The position numbers and the translations under genes were made by a program. Shown here piece by piece: positions 44,657 through 52,970 of a stretch of DNA of 64,000 nucleotides. The notes under the pieces were generated by a model. It saw nothing but the letters and a program-made list of their open reading frames with translations. It made no database searches and was not told where the DNA came from. Every line of letters begins with the position of its first letter. Position 1 is the stretch's first letter. The stretch comes from Deltaproteobacteria bacterium (GTDB lineage: Bacteria > Myxococcota_C > UBA6777). The stretch lies in NCBI GenBank assembly GCA_006226375.1, contig SBHC01000073.1, positions 62,001 to 126,000 of the forward strand. Direction: 5' to 3'.

Positions 44657-46172
44657 TCCCGTACTTTTTCATTCGGTTGTACAACCAGGCTTGGGAGATG
44701 CCTAGCATATCGGAAGCCTCCAGCACATTGTTCTCGGTCTCTTGGAGAGCTTGCTCCAGCATCACCTTCTCAAACGCCGTTAACACTTCTTTGAGGTTGG
44801 GCTGAAGATTCCGCAAGGTCCGACGAAGTTGCACCCCAATGTCTTCGGTAACTTGCAGTTCGGTGCCCAAGGCGGGAGTGTCAATCGCTGTGTCCATCGG
44901 AGTAAAGGGCAGCCTTGGGGAATTGGAATCCATCGTAAAAGTAGGATAGTCATCGGCTACAGGCTCAGCGGCAGTTTCAGGTGTCGCAGTTTCAGGTGTC
45001 GCTTGCTCCAAGTTGGGGAGAGACAATGTTTCACGGGTGATTCGATTGCCTTCCAAGAACACGACGGAGCGCTCCAGCACATTGCGGAGTTGCCGAATGT
45101 TACCAGGCCATAGGTAGGAACGAAGAGCCTGCTGTGCGTCTTCGGTCAAGATGGCTTCCTGGTCAGGAGAAAGCTCCTTCAGAAACATATCCACCAGAAG
45201 CAAGATATCTTCGGGGCGCTCACGCAATGAGGGGATTTTCAATTCAACCACGGACAACCGGAAGAAAAGATCTTCTCGGAACTTCCCATTCTCGATTTCT
45301 TCCCGGAGATTGCGGTGGGTGGCAGTCAGAAGCCGAAAGTCCACTCCGATTTCTGTTTCGCTCCCGAGCCTACGAATCTTACGTCGCTCAATCACATCGA
45401 GGAGCTTGGGCTGAAGATCGATGGGCAATTCTGCGACTTCATCCAAGAACAAGGTCCCACCGTTAGCCTGCTCAAAGAAGCCTTGATGAGTAGAATCTGC
45501 ACCAGTAAAGGCCCCCTTCTCGTGACCAAACAGAGCGTCCTCAATCAAAGAAGCGTGCAATGCACCGCAATTGACGGAAACAAACTTCCCGTCTTTCCGA
45601 TGACTTTGTTCATGAATAGCACGAGCGACACTGGTCTTTCCGGTCCCAGTTTCGCCTGTCAGTAAGGTCACGACATCTCGCTTGGCAAGACGACCCAAGA
45701 GGGAAAAGATCTTCCGCATTTCAGGGCTCTTGCCAAACAGAAGCCCGCTCTCATCTTGGTAGGAGATGGGAATGCGTTTGTTGGCTTTGCGCGATCGAAG
45801 CTCAAGCTTGGAGTCGCCCAACAAGAGGGTCGCGCCTTCTATGATGTAGGCATCGAACACAGGACACCCGTTGAGGATTGTCCCGTTTCGACTTCCCAAG
45901 TCGCGAATCCGAACGCCCTGCTTCTCCAGCAAGATCTCACAATGCTCGGTGCTAACACGGGTGTCGCGAGGAAGACTCAAGTTGCACCAATCCCCTCGTC
46001 CAATCCGTGAGACTTCCTCTTCCAGGGCAAGCTCATCCCCTGCGTGTGGCCCTTCCGTGACCACCAAGTACTTCGCGTCAACGGTAAGCCAGGAGCGCTG
46101 AGGCCCCTGTGGGGTATTCACCAGCTGGTTGTAGTCAACCAACTCTGTGGTAAATTTTGATTTGGAATACAT
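44634..46172 (-). CDS. FHA domain-containing sigma-54-dependent transcriptional activator
   Basis: The product is 512 residues. N-terminal FHA domain at about 38-110 (RIGRGDWCNLSL, STEHCEI, LGSRNGTILNG) binds phosphothreonine. AAA+ domain at about 138-370 has Walker A GETGTGKT, the sigma-54 contact loop GAFTGAD, Walker B GGTLFLDEV and the REDLFFRL sensor. A Fis-type helix-turn-helix closes the protein (VLEASDMLGISQAWLYNRMKKYG). There is no receiver domain, so input should come from a Ser/Thr kinase, as in the myxobacterial FHA-EBPs. A Pro/Ala/Thr-rich spacer precedes the DNA-binding part. Target promoters are unknown; I found no convincing -24/-12 site here. Confidence 0.95.
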   Translation of the reverse strand: MYSKSKFTTELVDYNQLVNTPQGPQRSWLTVDAKYLVVTEGPHAGDELALEEEVSRIGRGDWCNLSLPRDTRVSTEHCEILLEKQGVRIRDLGSRNGTILNGCPVFDAYIIEGATLLLGDSKLELRSRKANKRIPISYQDESGLLFGKSPEMRKIFSLLGRLAKRDVVTLLTGETGTGKTSVARAIHEQSHRKDGKFVSVNCGALHASLIEDALFGHEKGAFTGADSTHQGFFEQANGGTLFLDEVAELPIDLQPKLLDVIERRKIRRLGSETEIGVDFRLLTATHRNLREEIENGKFREDLFFRLSVVELKIPSLRERPEDILLLVDMFLKELSPDQEAILTEDAQQALRSYLWPGNIRQLRNVLERSVVFLEGNRITRETLSLPNLEQATPETATPETAAEPVADDYPTFTMDSNSPRLPFTPMDTAIDTPALGTELQVTEDIGVQLRRTLRNLQPNLKEVLTAFEKVMLEQALQETENNVLEASDMLGISQAWLYNRMKKYGIKKKRDS

Positions 46173-46311
46173 ACTTCCTCACAACAACAAACCACTCTCT
46201 CCCCGCTAAATCAACGGAAACATGAGAGAAGGAAACCCTAATTTACTCGGAAAGCCAAGCATACCAGAAAGTCATGAAGAAGGCGAATGTCAGGCAGGAG
46301 TCGGGAAAAAA

Positions 46312-48909
46312 CTAGGAAGCCTGTTCCTGCTCTTTGGGAGTTTCCGTCTTCTTGGATTTGGTACGTTCCCGGGGAGGGAAGTCAAAGCCGTGGCGACCGT
46401 TCTTTTTCTTGATCAGCATGGCTCGGAAGTTACGGCCCTTTTTGGAGCGAAAGCGATGCAAGATCTCGGTCTTCCCTTCCGTGAAGTACGGGATGGCCTC
46501 TTCGGGTAGGATGCGTCGCTCACAGATCTCCTTCGGCAACACAGCCAAAGGAGGCTCAGACTTCCCAACATGCTCACGATCAACGTACCGCTGGGTGGTC
46601 TCAACGATTTCGGTCCCATCTTCCGTGATCACCAGGGTTTGGAGGACCTCTTCTTCCGCGTGTGTCGGAACCAGACCACTGGCGATGGGGTTTCCATCAT
46701 CGTCCAACACTTCCACGTCGATCTTGAATCGACTGGGTTTGCGGCCTTTCTTGCTGGGAGAGAGCTTCTCGTACTCTTCGTCGCTGAGTCGAACGAGTTT
46801 CAGGTTTCCTTTGTACGAGTAGGTCTTCCGTCCCTGAACTTTGGTAAACGTAACAGGTCCTGTGCTGTGGCCTTCGGACGCAAGCAGCTCCGTCATCTCC
46901 TGGGGGGTGATGACATGACCTCGAATATCTTTGAAGATAAAGAAGGCGTTGGGATCCTCTTCGTCGAGAGAGCCGTATCCCCAGAGGTTTTCTTTCACTG
47001 GGAACGGATTGTCAGAATCTGGAGTCAGCCCCAAAGGTTCTTCTTTTTCGTAGAGAGCGTCGTAGTCGAAGTCCTTCAGAACACCTGTTAACTCGATCGT
47101 GTTCTCTTGGATGGTCTCCATGTAATTGTCACGATCCAGTTCACCAGCTTCCACTTGCCGGAGTCGGTATTCCATCTCACCAGTCAGCGCGACAGAGCAG
47201 AGGCTGTCAGCGTGAACACGCTCCAACAGGTCCATCAGTCGCATCGCCTTCGAGGTGGGACGCAAGGACTTTCCATCACGAATCACGAAACCTCGTGAGA
47301 TCAGACGTTCGATGGTATCCGCTCGGGTTGCTGGAGTTCCTAGACCACGCTCACTCAGAGCCTCGCTGAGTTCTTCGTCATCCACGTCTTTTCCGCAGTT
47401 TTCCATTTTACTGAGAAGGCCGGCTTCCGTAAGTCGTCCACGGGGCTTGGTTTGCTTTTCTTTGGTTTCGTAGCTGGAAACGACTGTGGCGGTTCCCTCC
47501 TGGTTGCTGAGCTCCGGCAGGGGATCACCGTGGCCTTTGTCTTTGCCCATAGCAAACTGCCAACCGGGCTCTGCCAAGACCTTACCTGACGAGTGAAAAC
47601 GCAGCTCCTCGTCAGCTTGTACGACCGTGTTTCGGCTCACACGAGCCCAGGTCGCAGCAGGCATAAACGCCGCAAGATAACGACGGACGACAAGGTCAAA
47701 GATGCGCTGGTCGTCTTCATCCAGCTGGCCTGCTTTGGGAATTCCGAGAGGAACAATCGCGTGGTGGTCGCTCACCTTCGCGTTGTTGAAGATTCTCTTA
47801 AGGTTTTGAATGCCGTAACCTTGCGCCTTCTTCACAATCGCGGAGTAGGCAGGCATGTAACCAAGAGTGTTGATCATCTGCTCCAGCTCAGCTTGCTGAT
47901 CTTCAGGCAAATAGCGAGAATCGGTACGAGGATAGCTAAGCAGCTTGTGCTGTTCGTAGAGCCGCTGAGCGGAAGCCAGGGTCCTCTTGGACGTAAAGCC
48001 CATCGTGGAGTTGGCTGCCCGCTGAAGGTCGGTCAGGTGGAACAACAAGGGCGGCTTGTCCTGGGAAGTCGTTCGCTTTTCACTGGCGATGGCCGACTGG
48101 CTCGCATCAAGCATCGCAATCAAAGCGTCACGACGGGCTGGCTCCATAACACGATCCGGCTTGTCTTCGGACTTAACGCCCGCCTCCATAAACGTACCAG
48201 TGTAGGTGTGCCCCTCTGTTGTGAAGGTTCCTTCGAACTGCCAGTAGGTTTCTGGACGGTGCGCCAGAATCTCCAGTTCACGCTCAACCATCATACTCAG
48301 AGTCGGCGTTTGGACTCGACCGGCGCTCCAGGCTCCCTCGTAACGAAGGCTCCGAAGACGAATGGTGAGAGCGCGGGTTGCGTTCATCCCGATCAACCAG
48401 TCCGCTTCTGAACGACAAGCCGCCGCAGAGGCGAGATTGTCAAACTCCTCACCCGGACGCAACGAAGCAAAACCCTCTTGGATGGCCTGGGACGTCAAAC
48501 TCTGCAGCCACAAACGCTCGATGGGAAGAGGTTTCTTAAACTCAGAGACAATGGTCCGGAAGATATGTTCACCTTCACGACCAGCATCGCAAGCGTTGAT
48601 CACACCGGAAACGTCCTTCCGCTTGGCGAGCTTCTTGATGACTTGCAAGCGCTTAGTAGCCTTGCTGTCACGGGTCGAATACAGGAACTTCTCCGGTATC
48701 ATGGGGAGCTGGGAAAGAGACCAGCGCTTCCACTCTTTCTTGTATGTTTCCGGCTGGTTCAGTTCCAGAAGGTGACCAACCGCGTAGGTGATCACAAACT
48801 CATCGTTTTCGTAATAAGCGTCTTTGTCGTGGCTATCGCAGCCTCCAAGGGCCTCTGCAATGTCAAGGGCGACGCTGGGTTTCTCAGTGATGACGAGTCG
48901 TTTGCTCAT
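46312..48909 (-). CDS. topB: DNA topoisomerase III, type IA
   Basis: The product is 865 residues, longer than the 650 of E. coli TopB. Toprim domain: ITEKPSVALDIAEAL at the N-terminus and INACDAGREGEHIFR with the acidic metal pair. The catalytic Tyr is in LSYPRTDSRYLP (about 325). Domain IV/II segments AGRVQTPTLSMMVERE and TEAGLLSKMENCG...RGLGTPATRADTIERLI are all present. The C-terminal 270 residues include a topoisomerase C-terminal repeat-like part (FTEGKTEILHRFRSKKGRNFRAML...GFDFPPRE) and a Lys-rich tail, replacing zinc fingers. It decatenates and unknots single-stranded regions during replication and recombination. Confidence 0.94.
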   Translation of the reverse strand: MSKRLVITEKPSVALDIAEALGGCDSHDKDAYYENDEFVITYAVGHLLELNQPETYKKEWKRWSLSQLPMIPEKFLYSTRDSKATKRLQVIKKLAKRKDVSGVINACDAGREGEHIFRTIVSEFKKPLPIERLWLQSLTSQAIQEGFASLRPGEEFDNLASAAACRSEADWLIGMNATRALTIRLRSLRYEGAWSAGRVQTPTLSMMVERELEILAHRPETYWQFEGTFTTEGHTYTGTFMEAGVKSEDKPDRVMEPARRDALIAMLDASQSAIASEKRTTSQDKPPLLFHLTDLQRAANSTMGFTSKRTLASAQRLYEQHKLLSYPRTDSRYLPEDQQAELEQMINTLGYMPAYSAIVKKAQGYGIQNLKRIFNNAKVSDHHAIVPLGIPKAGQLDEDDQRIFDLVVRRYLAAFMPAATWARVSRNTVVQADEELRFHSSGKVLAEPGWQFAMGKDKGHGDPLPELSNQEGTATVVSSYETKEKQTKPRGRLTEAGLLSKMENCGKDVDDEELSEALSERGLGTPATRADTIERLISRGFVIRDGKSLRPTSKAMRLMDLLERVHADSLCSVALTGEMEYRLRQVEAGELDRDNYMETIQENTIELTGVLKDFDYDALYEKEEPLGLTPDSDNPFPVKENLWGYGSLDEEDPNAFFIFKDIRGHVITPQEMTELLASEGHSTGPVTFTKVQGRKTYSYKGNLKLVRLSDEEYEKLSPSKKGRKPSRFKIDVEVLDDDGNPIASGLVPTHAEEEVLQTLVITEDGTEIVETTQRYVDREHVGKSEPPLAVLPKEICERRILPEEAIPYFTEGKTEILHRFRSKKGRNFRAMLIKKKNGRHGFDFPPRERTKSKKTETPKEQEQAS

Positions 48910-49234
48910 TCGTATCTACCTGGTGCTCTATGTTCAACCATGATGATGGCGGTCGTTTCAAGGTGAACCTCTCATGAATCGAAGAAGATGATCGACCGAG
49001 AGGATCGGTTGAAATGTCTGCAGCATTCTAGAAACCCTGTCAAGGGACAACTTGTTTCAACCGTGTCCCAAGCCAACCTCCCGCACCTCACCCATCGACA
49101 TCGAAAAGATACGACATCCTCACGACTTACAAAATGCTTTCTGTGAAGAAATGGGGAAGCTTGAGAATGGAAGACAGACCGGGGAGAAAATTGTGGGTTC
49201 CTCGAAGAAGAAGGGATTGGAAGCTCAGTCTCTC
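48910..49234. other. Intergenic region upstream of topB
   Basis: 325 bases without a gene. It holds two overlapping dyads (48993-49013 region and the 49006/49063 pair) and a TTGACA on the minus strand near 49040, but no well-spaced -10, so a topB promoter is only suspected. Confidence 0.4.
49006..49063. promoter_or_regulatory. Long-spaced inverted repeat upstream of topB
   Basis: Perfect 9-base arms CGGTTGAAA (49006-49014) and TTTCAACCG (49055-49063), 40 bases apart. The left arm also takes part in a tight hairpin, TCGACCGA-gagga-TCGGTTGA. Half-site GGTTGAAA is shared with the 7892-7912 dyad. Confidence 0.35.
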
Positions 49235-52200
49235 CTACTCCAACCAGTTCCGGCGCGGAGCAGGACGCCGACGCGTACGACGCCTTCGGCGGATGAGGGT
49301 ATCTTCTTCCCCGTCATCTCCCAAGAAGTTGTTGGGCTTGTTCCGAAGATCCAACGATCGCTTCTGCAGCTTTCGACGAAGCCTCTCCAAGCGGCGACGA
49401 AACTTCCGACTGTTCTGACGAAGACGACGTCGAACCCGATCGCGATAACGGCTTGAGCCGCGGACCCCCAACCCACCTGGGGAGGAACCCTTGAGCAGCG
49501 AAGCACCTGTGAAGGTCGTTCCGTTTTTCAGAGAGGGGAGAGGTACCTTCCAACGCTGGTGACGCTCCCAGATCTTGTCTGCGCCTTCTTGTCCCTGGGT
49601 CAACAGAGCGTAGAAGTACTTTTGAATAGCCTGGGAAGGACTCTCAGGAGACAATCTCTTTCGAATCAAGAAACGATACTTGTACAGCTTGTTGTTCTTG
49701 AGTCGCTCTGCCAGATCATCAGCTCCTTTGGAACCAAAGGCATCCATAAGAACCCAATCCGAAAGATGTGAGCCGTTCGGGAAATCTTTGACCGAGCGGG
49801 AGATCAACGAAAGCGCCGTTCGGAAGTCACGGTTCCGTTTGAGTTGTCGTCGAATACGTTTGTCTCGCTGGGCCGCGAACGTCACCAAATAACCCACAGT
49901 GACGTGGCGCTTGTTCATTCGCAGCATTTTGGCAAACCGTCGGTCACGACGAGCCAACGCTTCTCCGGCACGGAAAAGCAGAGCTTTGGTCACCAAGGCA
50001 TCCGTCGCAGAGCTGGGAGAGCGACGGTAAGCGTTCTTGGCCAAACGCAACATGGAGGAAGACGAAACCCGTCCACCCAACGCGTAATCCGCGACATGAA
50101 GAGAGATCTGTGTGCCCGCAGCCATCGCGTACCCCAAACGGGAGCGATAACGTAGCTTACGGACCTGCCGTTGCTGCTGACGAAGAGCATCGAGGGATTG
50201 CTTCCGAGCCTTTCGGTCCGCTGTACGGTTGCGCTTCGAGTCGCGATACCGGCTGGGGTTGGCGAAGTTAAACTTGCCAGCCACAAGACGCTCGTAGAGG
50301 TCTTTCATCGCCTTCTCGTCTTTGGTGTGCCAGTAGATCTGAGAAAGCTTGGTGTAGACGTTCACCGACTTGGGCGCCAAAACCAGCATCTTGTTGTAGC
50401 GTTTGACAGCCTTTTCAAACGAAGGCTGCTTGCTCAACTTCTCAACCCACGGTGCCTTCTGCTTTGCGTTTTTGTACAGGTAGGAGAGCATCCCCACAGA
50501 GATGGTCTGGTTGGTGCTCTTCCAATCGATTTTGGAGCCCAGAGTCCGAATCAGCGATTCCTGGAGCAAGAAGTAGGCAGTGTTGCCCAACATGATGCTG
50601 TCACTGGGTTTCATCTCAAGAGCGCTTTCGAGGAGTTGAATCCCCTTGGCAAACTCCTTGGCATCCCCTGTCGCTCGGAACAGAGAGAAACGCACGAGCG
50701 CCTGGTTGTTCAGGTTGGAGGAGGTCTTGGGGAGACGCTCGTACCCTTCAATCGCCTTCCTCATGTAACGAGCGGCAGCGCGGGCGTTACCGTTTCGACG
50801 GGCCTTGCTACCTCGGGCGCTGTTCAACGAGATCTCAACCTGTGTGGACTCAGGATCAGCCTTCTTGAGCCAGTTGATTCGGTCGTCCAAACCCGTTCCC
50901 GTGATCGAACGAAGGTACGCAGCGCTATACTTTTCTTTCTTGGTCTTCGCCTTGCGATAGGCTTCTTCGACGAGGTCTTGTGCCCTATCGTGTTCACCCA
51001 ACTCACGCATCACGTGAGTCAAACGAATCAAGATGGGGTAACTCCGACGAGTTTTGCGCAGCACTTTGTTGAACAAAGCTTGCCCTTTGTAGGGCTTGCC
51101 CATCCAATAGTAGACTTGACCCAAATACAGCTGGTAGCGGCTGCTTTTGCCAGCCACGCCCCGGATCGAGAGGAAGATTCGCTCCGCCGCTTTCAGCTCT
51201 TGCTTTCTTGCGATCGGACTCTTCGCGCGACGAGCCCGGTACAACATAACAATACCAAGATCCATGGCAACGGGTACCACTTTGGCGGCTTTCACCAAGG
51301 CACGTCGGGATTTGCGAAGCTCAGGGTCGTTCTTGCTCATGTCTCGAAGATATTGCTGAACACGTCGGATTCGCTCTGACTTCGGCAAGTTCCGATAGGC
51401 TCGTGTTCGGAAGAAGCGAGGAGCACGGCCGTACCGCAAATTACGGATGGCCTTCTCTCGAACGTCTTTCATCGCCTGATTGTAGCGTTTCTCTGCTTTG
51501 TGCAGACGCTTAAGCTTAGTCTCCGTGTAGGGAAGCAACAAGCCATGTGCTTTGGAAAACTTACCACGACGAACATAGATTCGTCCGAGGATTCTCGCAC
51601 CTTCCGTCTCACCGAGTTTGGTTTCCAGCGGCGCTAGAAGCTTGAAGTTGGCTTTGCTTTTGCGTTGCTTTTCATAGACCAACGCAAGCTCGGAAGCCAT
51701 CTCTGGATCGTTGGGGTTTTCTTTCACCGCTGTCACCAACAGCTTCATCTTCTCTGCCTGTAGGGCTTTGGGAGAGGGAGCAAGGTCGGCGACGACATTG
51801 AGGAGTCGAATCGCTTCTTTCGGGTTCTTCCCACCTTTGGCGGCGACAAGGGCCTTGACCTTTCCGAAAGTGTCTTTGATCCCGAGCTTGGGCAGGCGGG
51901 CTTCTCGCTCACCGCGCTCCTGCGCTTCGAGCAACCCAGGCAACATCAGGCGGGCTTGCTTAAGCTTCATAGAGCCCATGCTGTTGTGGATTTGAGCGAG
52001 CTTTTCGGCAGCGTCTTGCCTCTTGGAAGAGTAGCTGGAGTGCACGCGAGACAGCCGCTCGACTGCATCTTTGCTATCACCGCTGCGGTGTTGGGCCATG
52101 GCCTTGGAGATCTGACGACCCGCTATCGCTTCAGGGGAGTTGTAGTAACTCTGAAGCGAGCCAATAGCAAACAAGGCTGCGATGCCACCAAAAAGGAGAT

Positions 52201-52489
52201 AGTTCCAACCTTTCGCGAAGCCCGACAGAGGCTCTTTTCCAAGAAAATACCAACCCCCCTCTTCCGCATCGATCACACGGTAAGCTCCGAGCGCAATCAA
52301 CGGGATAAACAACACACAGATGCAGTGTGTTTTTATATAGCTACCCGTGGGAGGGTGAACGTCTCGTTTGCCGTAGACCGACAAGCCAACGCCGTTGATC
52401 GTAAACATGCTCGGTGCGCTGTTCACCGGTCGCATTTTGGGAAACAATTGACGTAACTCTTGGTTCGCCTGTTCTTGTTCGTAGTTCAT
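49235..52489 (-). CDS. Large TPR-repeat membrane protein
   Basis: The product is 1084 residues. The N-terminus (FPKMRPVNSAPSMFTINGVGLSVYGKRDV) followed by two membrane helices (about 50-70 and 90-110) is a recurrent head domain before TPR arrays in Myxococcota and planctomycetes. From about 120 to 930 helical TPR-like pairs run on, very rich in Lys, Arg and Ala (for example GKFSKAHGLLLPYTE, GNARAAARYMRKAIEGYE, LAPKSVNVYTKLSQIYWHTKD). The C-terminal 80 residues are extremely Arg-rich (RRKLQKRSLDLR and RRRRTRRRPAPRR), perhaps binding nucleic acid or acidic lipids. It probably scaffolds an envelope complex; no partner is evident nearby. Confidence 0.8.
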   Translation of the reverse strand: MNYEQEQANQELRQLFPKMRPVNSAPSMFTINGVGLSVYGKRDVHPPTGSYIKTHCICVLFIPLIALGAYRVIDAEEGGWYFLGKEPLSGFAKGWNYLLFGGIAALFAIGSLQSYYNSPEAIAGRQISKAMAQHRSGDSKDAVERLSRVHSSYSSKRQDAAEKLAQIHNSMGSMKLKQARLMLPGLLEAQERGEREARLPKLGIKDTFGKVKALVAAKGGKNPKEAIRLLNVVADLAPSPKALQAEKMKLLVTAVKENPNDPEMASELALVYEKQRKSKANFKLLAPLETKLGETEGARILGRIYVRRGKFSKAHGLLLPYTETKLKRLHKAEKRYNQAMKDVREKAIRNLRYGRAPRFFRTRAYRNLPKSERIRRVQQYLRDMSKNDPELRKSRRALVKAAKVVPVAMDLGIVMLYRARRAKSPIARKQELKAAERIFLSIRGVAGKSSRYQLYLGQVYYWMGKPYKGQALFNKVLRKTRRSYPILIRLTHVMRELGEHDRAQDLVEEAYRKAKTKKEKYSAAYLRSITGTGLDDRINWLKKADPESTQVEISLNSARGSKARRNGNARAAARYMRKAIEGYERLPKTSSNLNNQALVRFSLFRATGDAKEFAKGIQLLESALEMKPSDSIMLGNTAYFLLQESLIRTLGSKIDWKSTNQTISVGMLSYLYKNAKQKAPWVEKLSKQPSFEKAVKRYNKMLVLAPKSVNVYTKLSQIYWHTKDEKAMKDLYERLVAGKFNFANPSRYRDSKRNRTADRKARKQSLDALRQQQRQVRKLRYRSRLGYAMAAGTQISLHVADYALGGRVSSSSMLRLAKNAYRRSPSSATDALVTKALLFRAGEALARRDRRFAKMLRMNKRHVTVGYLVTFAAQRDKRIRRQLKRNRDFRTALSLISRSVKDFPNGSHLSDWVLMDAFGSKGADDLAERLKNNKLYKYRFLIRKRLSPESPSQAIQKYFYALLTQGQEGADKIWERHQRWKVPLPSLKNGTTFTGASLLKGSSPGGLGVRGSSRYRDRVRRRLRQNSRKFRRRLERLRRKLQKRSLDLRNKPNNFLGDDGEEDTLIRRRRRTRRRPAPRRNWLE

Positions 52490-52970
52490 TCCATAACTCC
52501 GTTACGAGTTCACAATATCAAACGAAAGAGAGGAAAGTGTCCGTTGGAAGTACGAAACTTACCTCGCTGAGTTCACTCGGGCACAATGCAATTCATGTTC
52601 GACCATTTTGTACCGCAACACCCACAAAAAGTGAAGGGATGGAACTGGACGAAGGTTCACATTCCCGCACAGTACGAGTTGAATCCAAGTCAAACACCGC
52701 CACTCCCTGCTCCAAAGTGTGGCTCATTGTAGAAAAGGTTCAGGTCTTGTTGTGACACAAGTCTGGAGGGGCCTCTCCAAACGAGGACTCGGGTCTCCAT
52801 TCAGAGACCCCTTGGTCCTCGATCAGAAACTATCCAGACATAGTGGGCCACCGACAAAAGACAAACAACCAAAAGAAACATACAGATAGCATCGACGTCA
52901 TCCATGGCACAAAGCTTGCTCTCAGAAAAGAAGTCTACATCCAATCATCCGATCCACACAGGAGACCTCG
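52490..52970. other. Long intergenic region with hairpin before the 1896-residue protein gene
   Basis: 481 bases without a gene, divergent promoters expected. At 52783-52820 a two-part stem is visible: GAGGAC-tcg-GGTCTC-cattca-GAGACC-ccttg-GTCCTC, preceded by a near-palindrome GGAGGGGCCTCTCC (52765-52778). No T tract follows, so it is more likely a leader or regulatory structure than a terminator. GGAG lies 8 bases before ATG 52971. Confidence 0.45.

Noticed and set aside
50171-51379. 402-codon frame on the plus strand
   Set aside because: Antisense to the TPR gene. Composition is that of a reversed Lys/Arg-rich gene.
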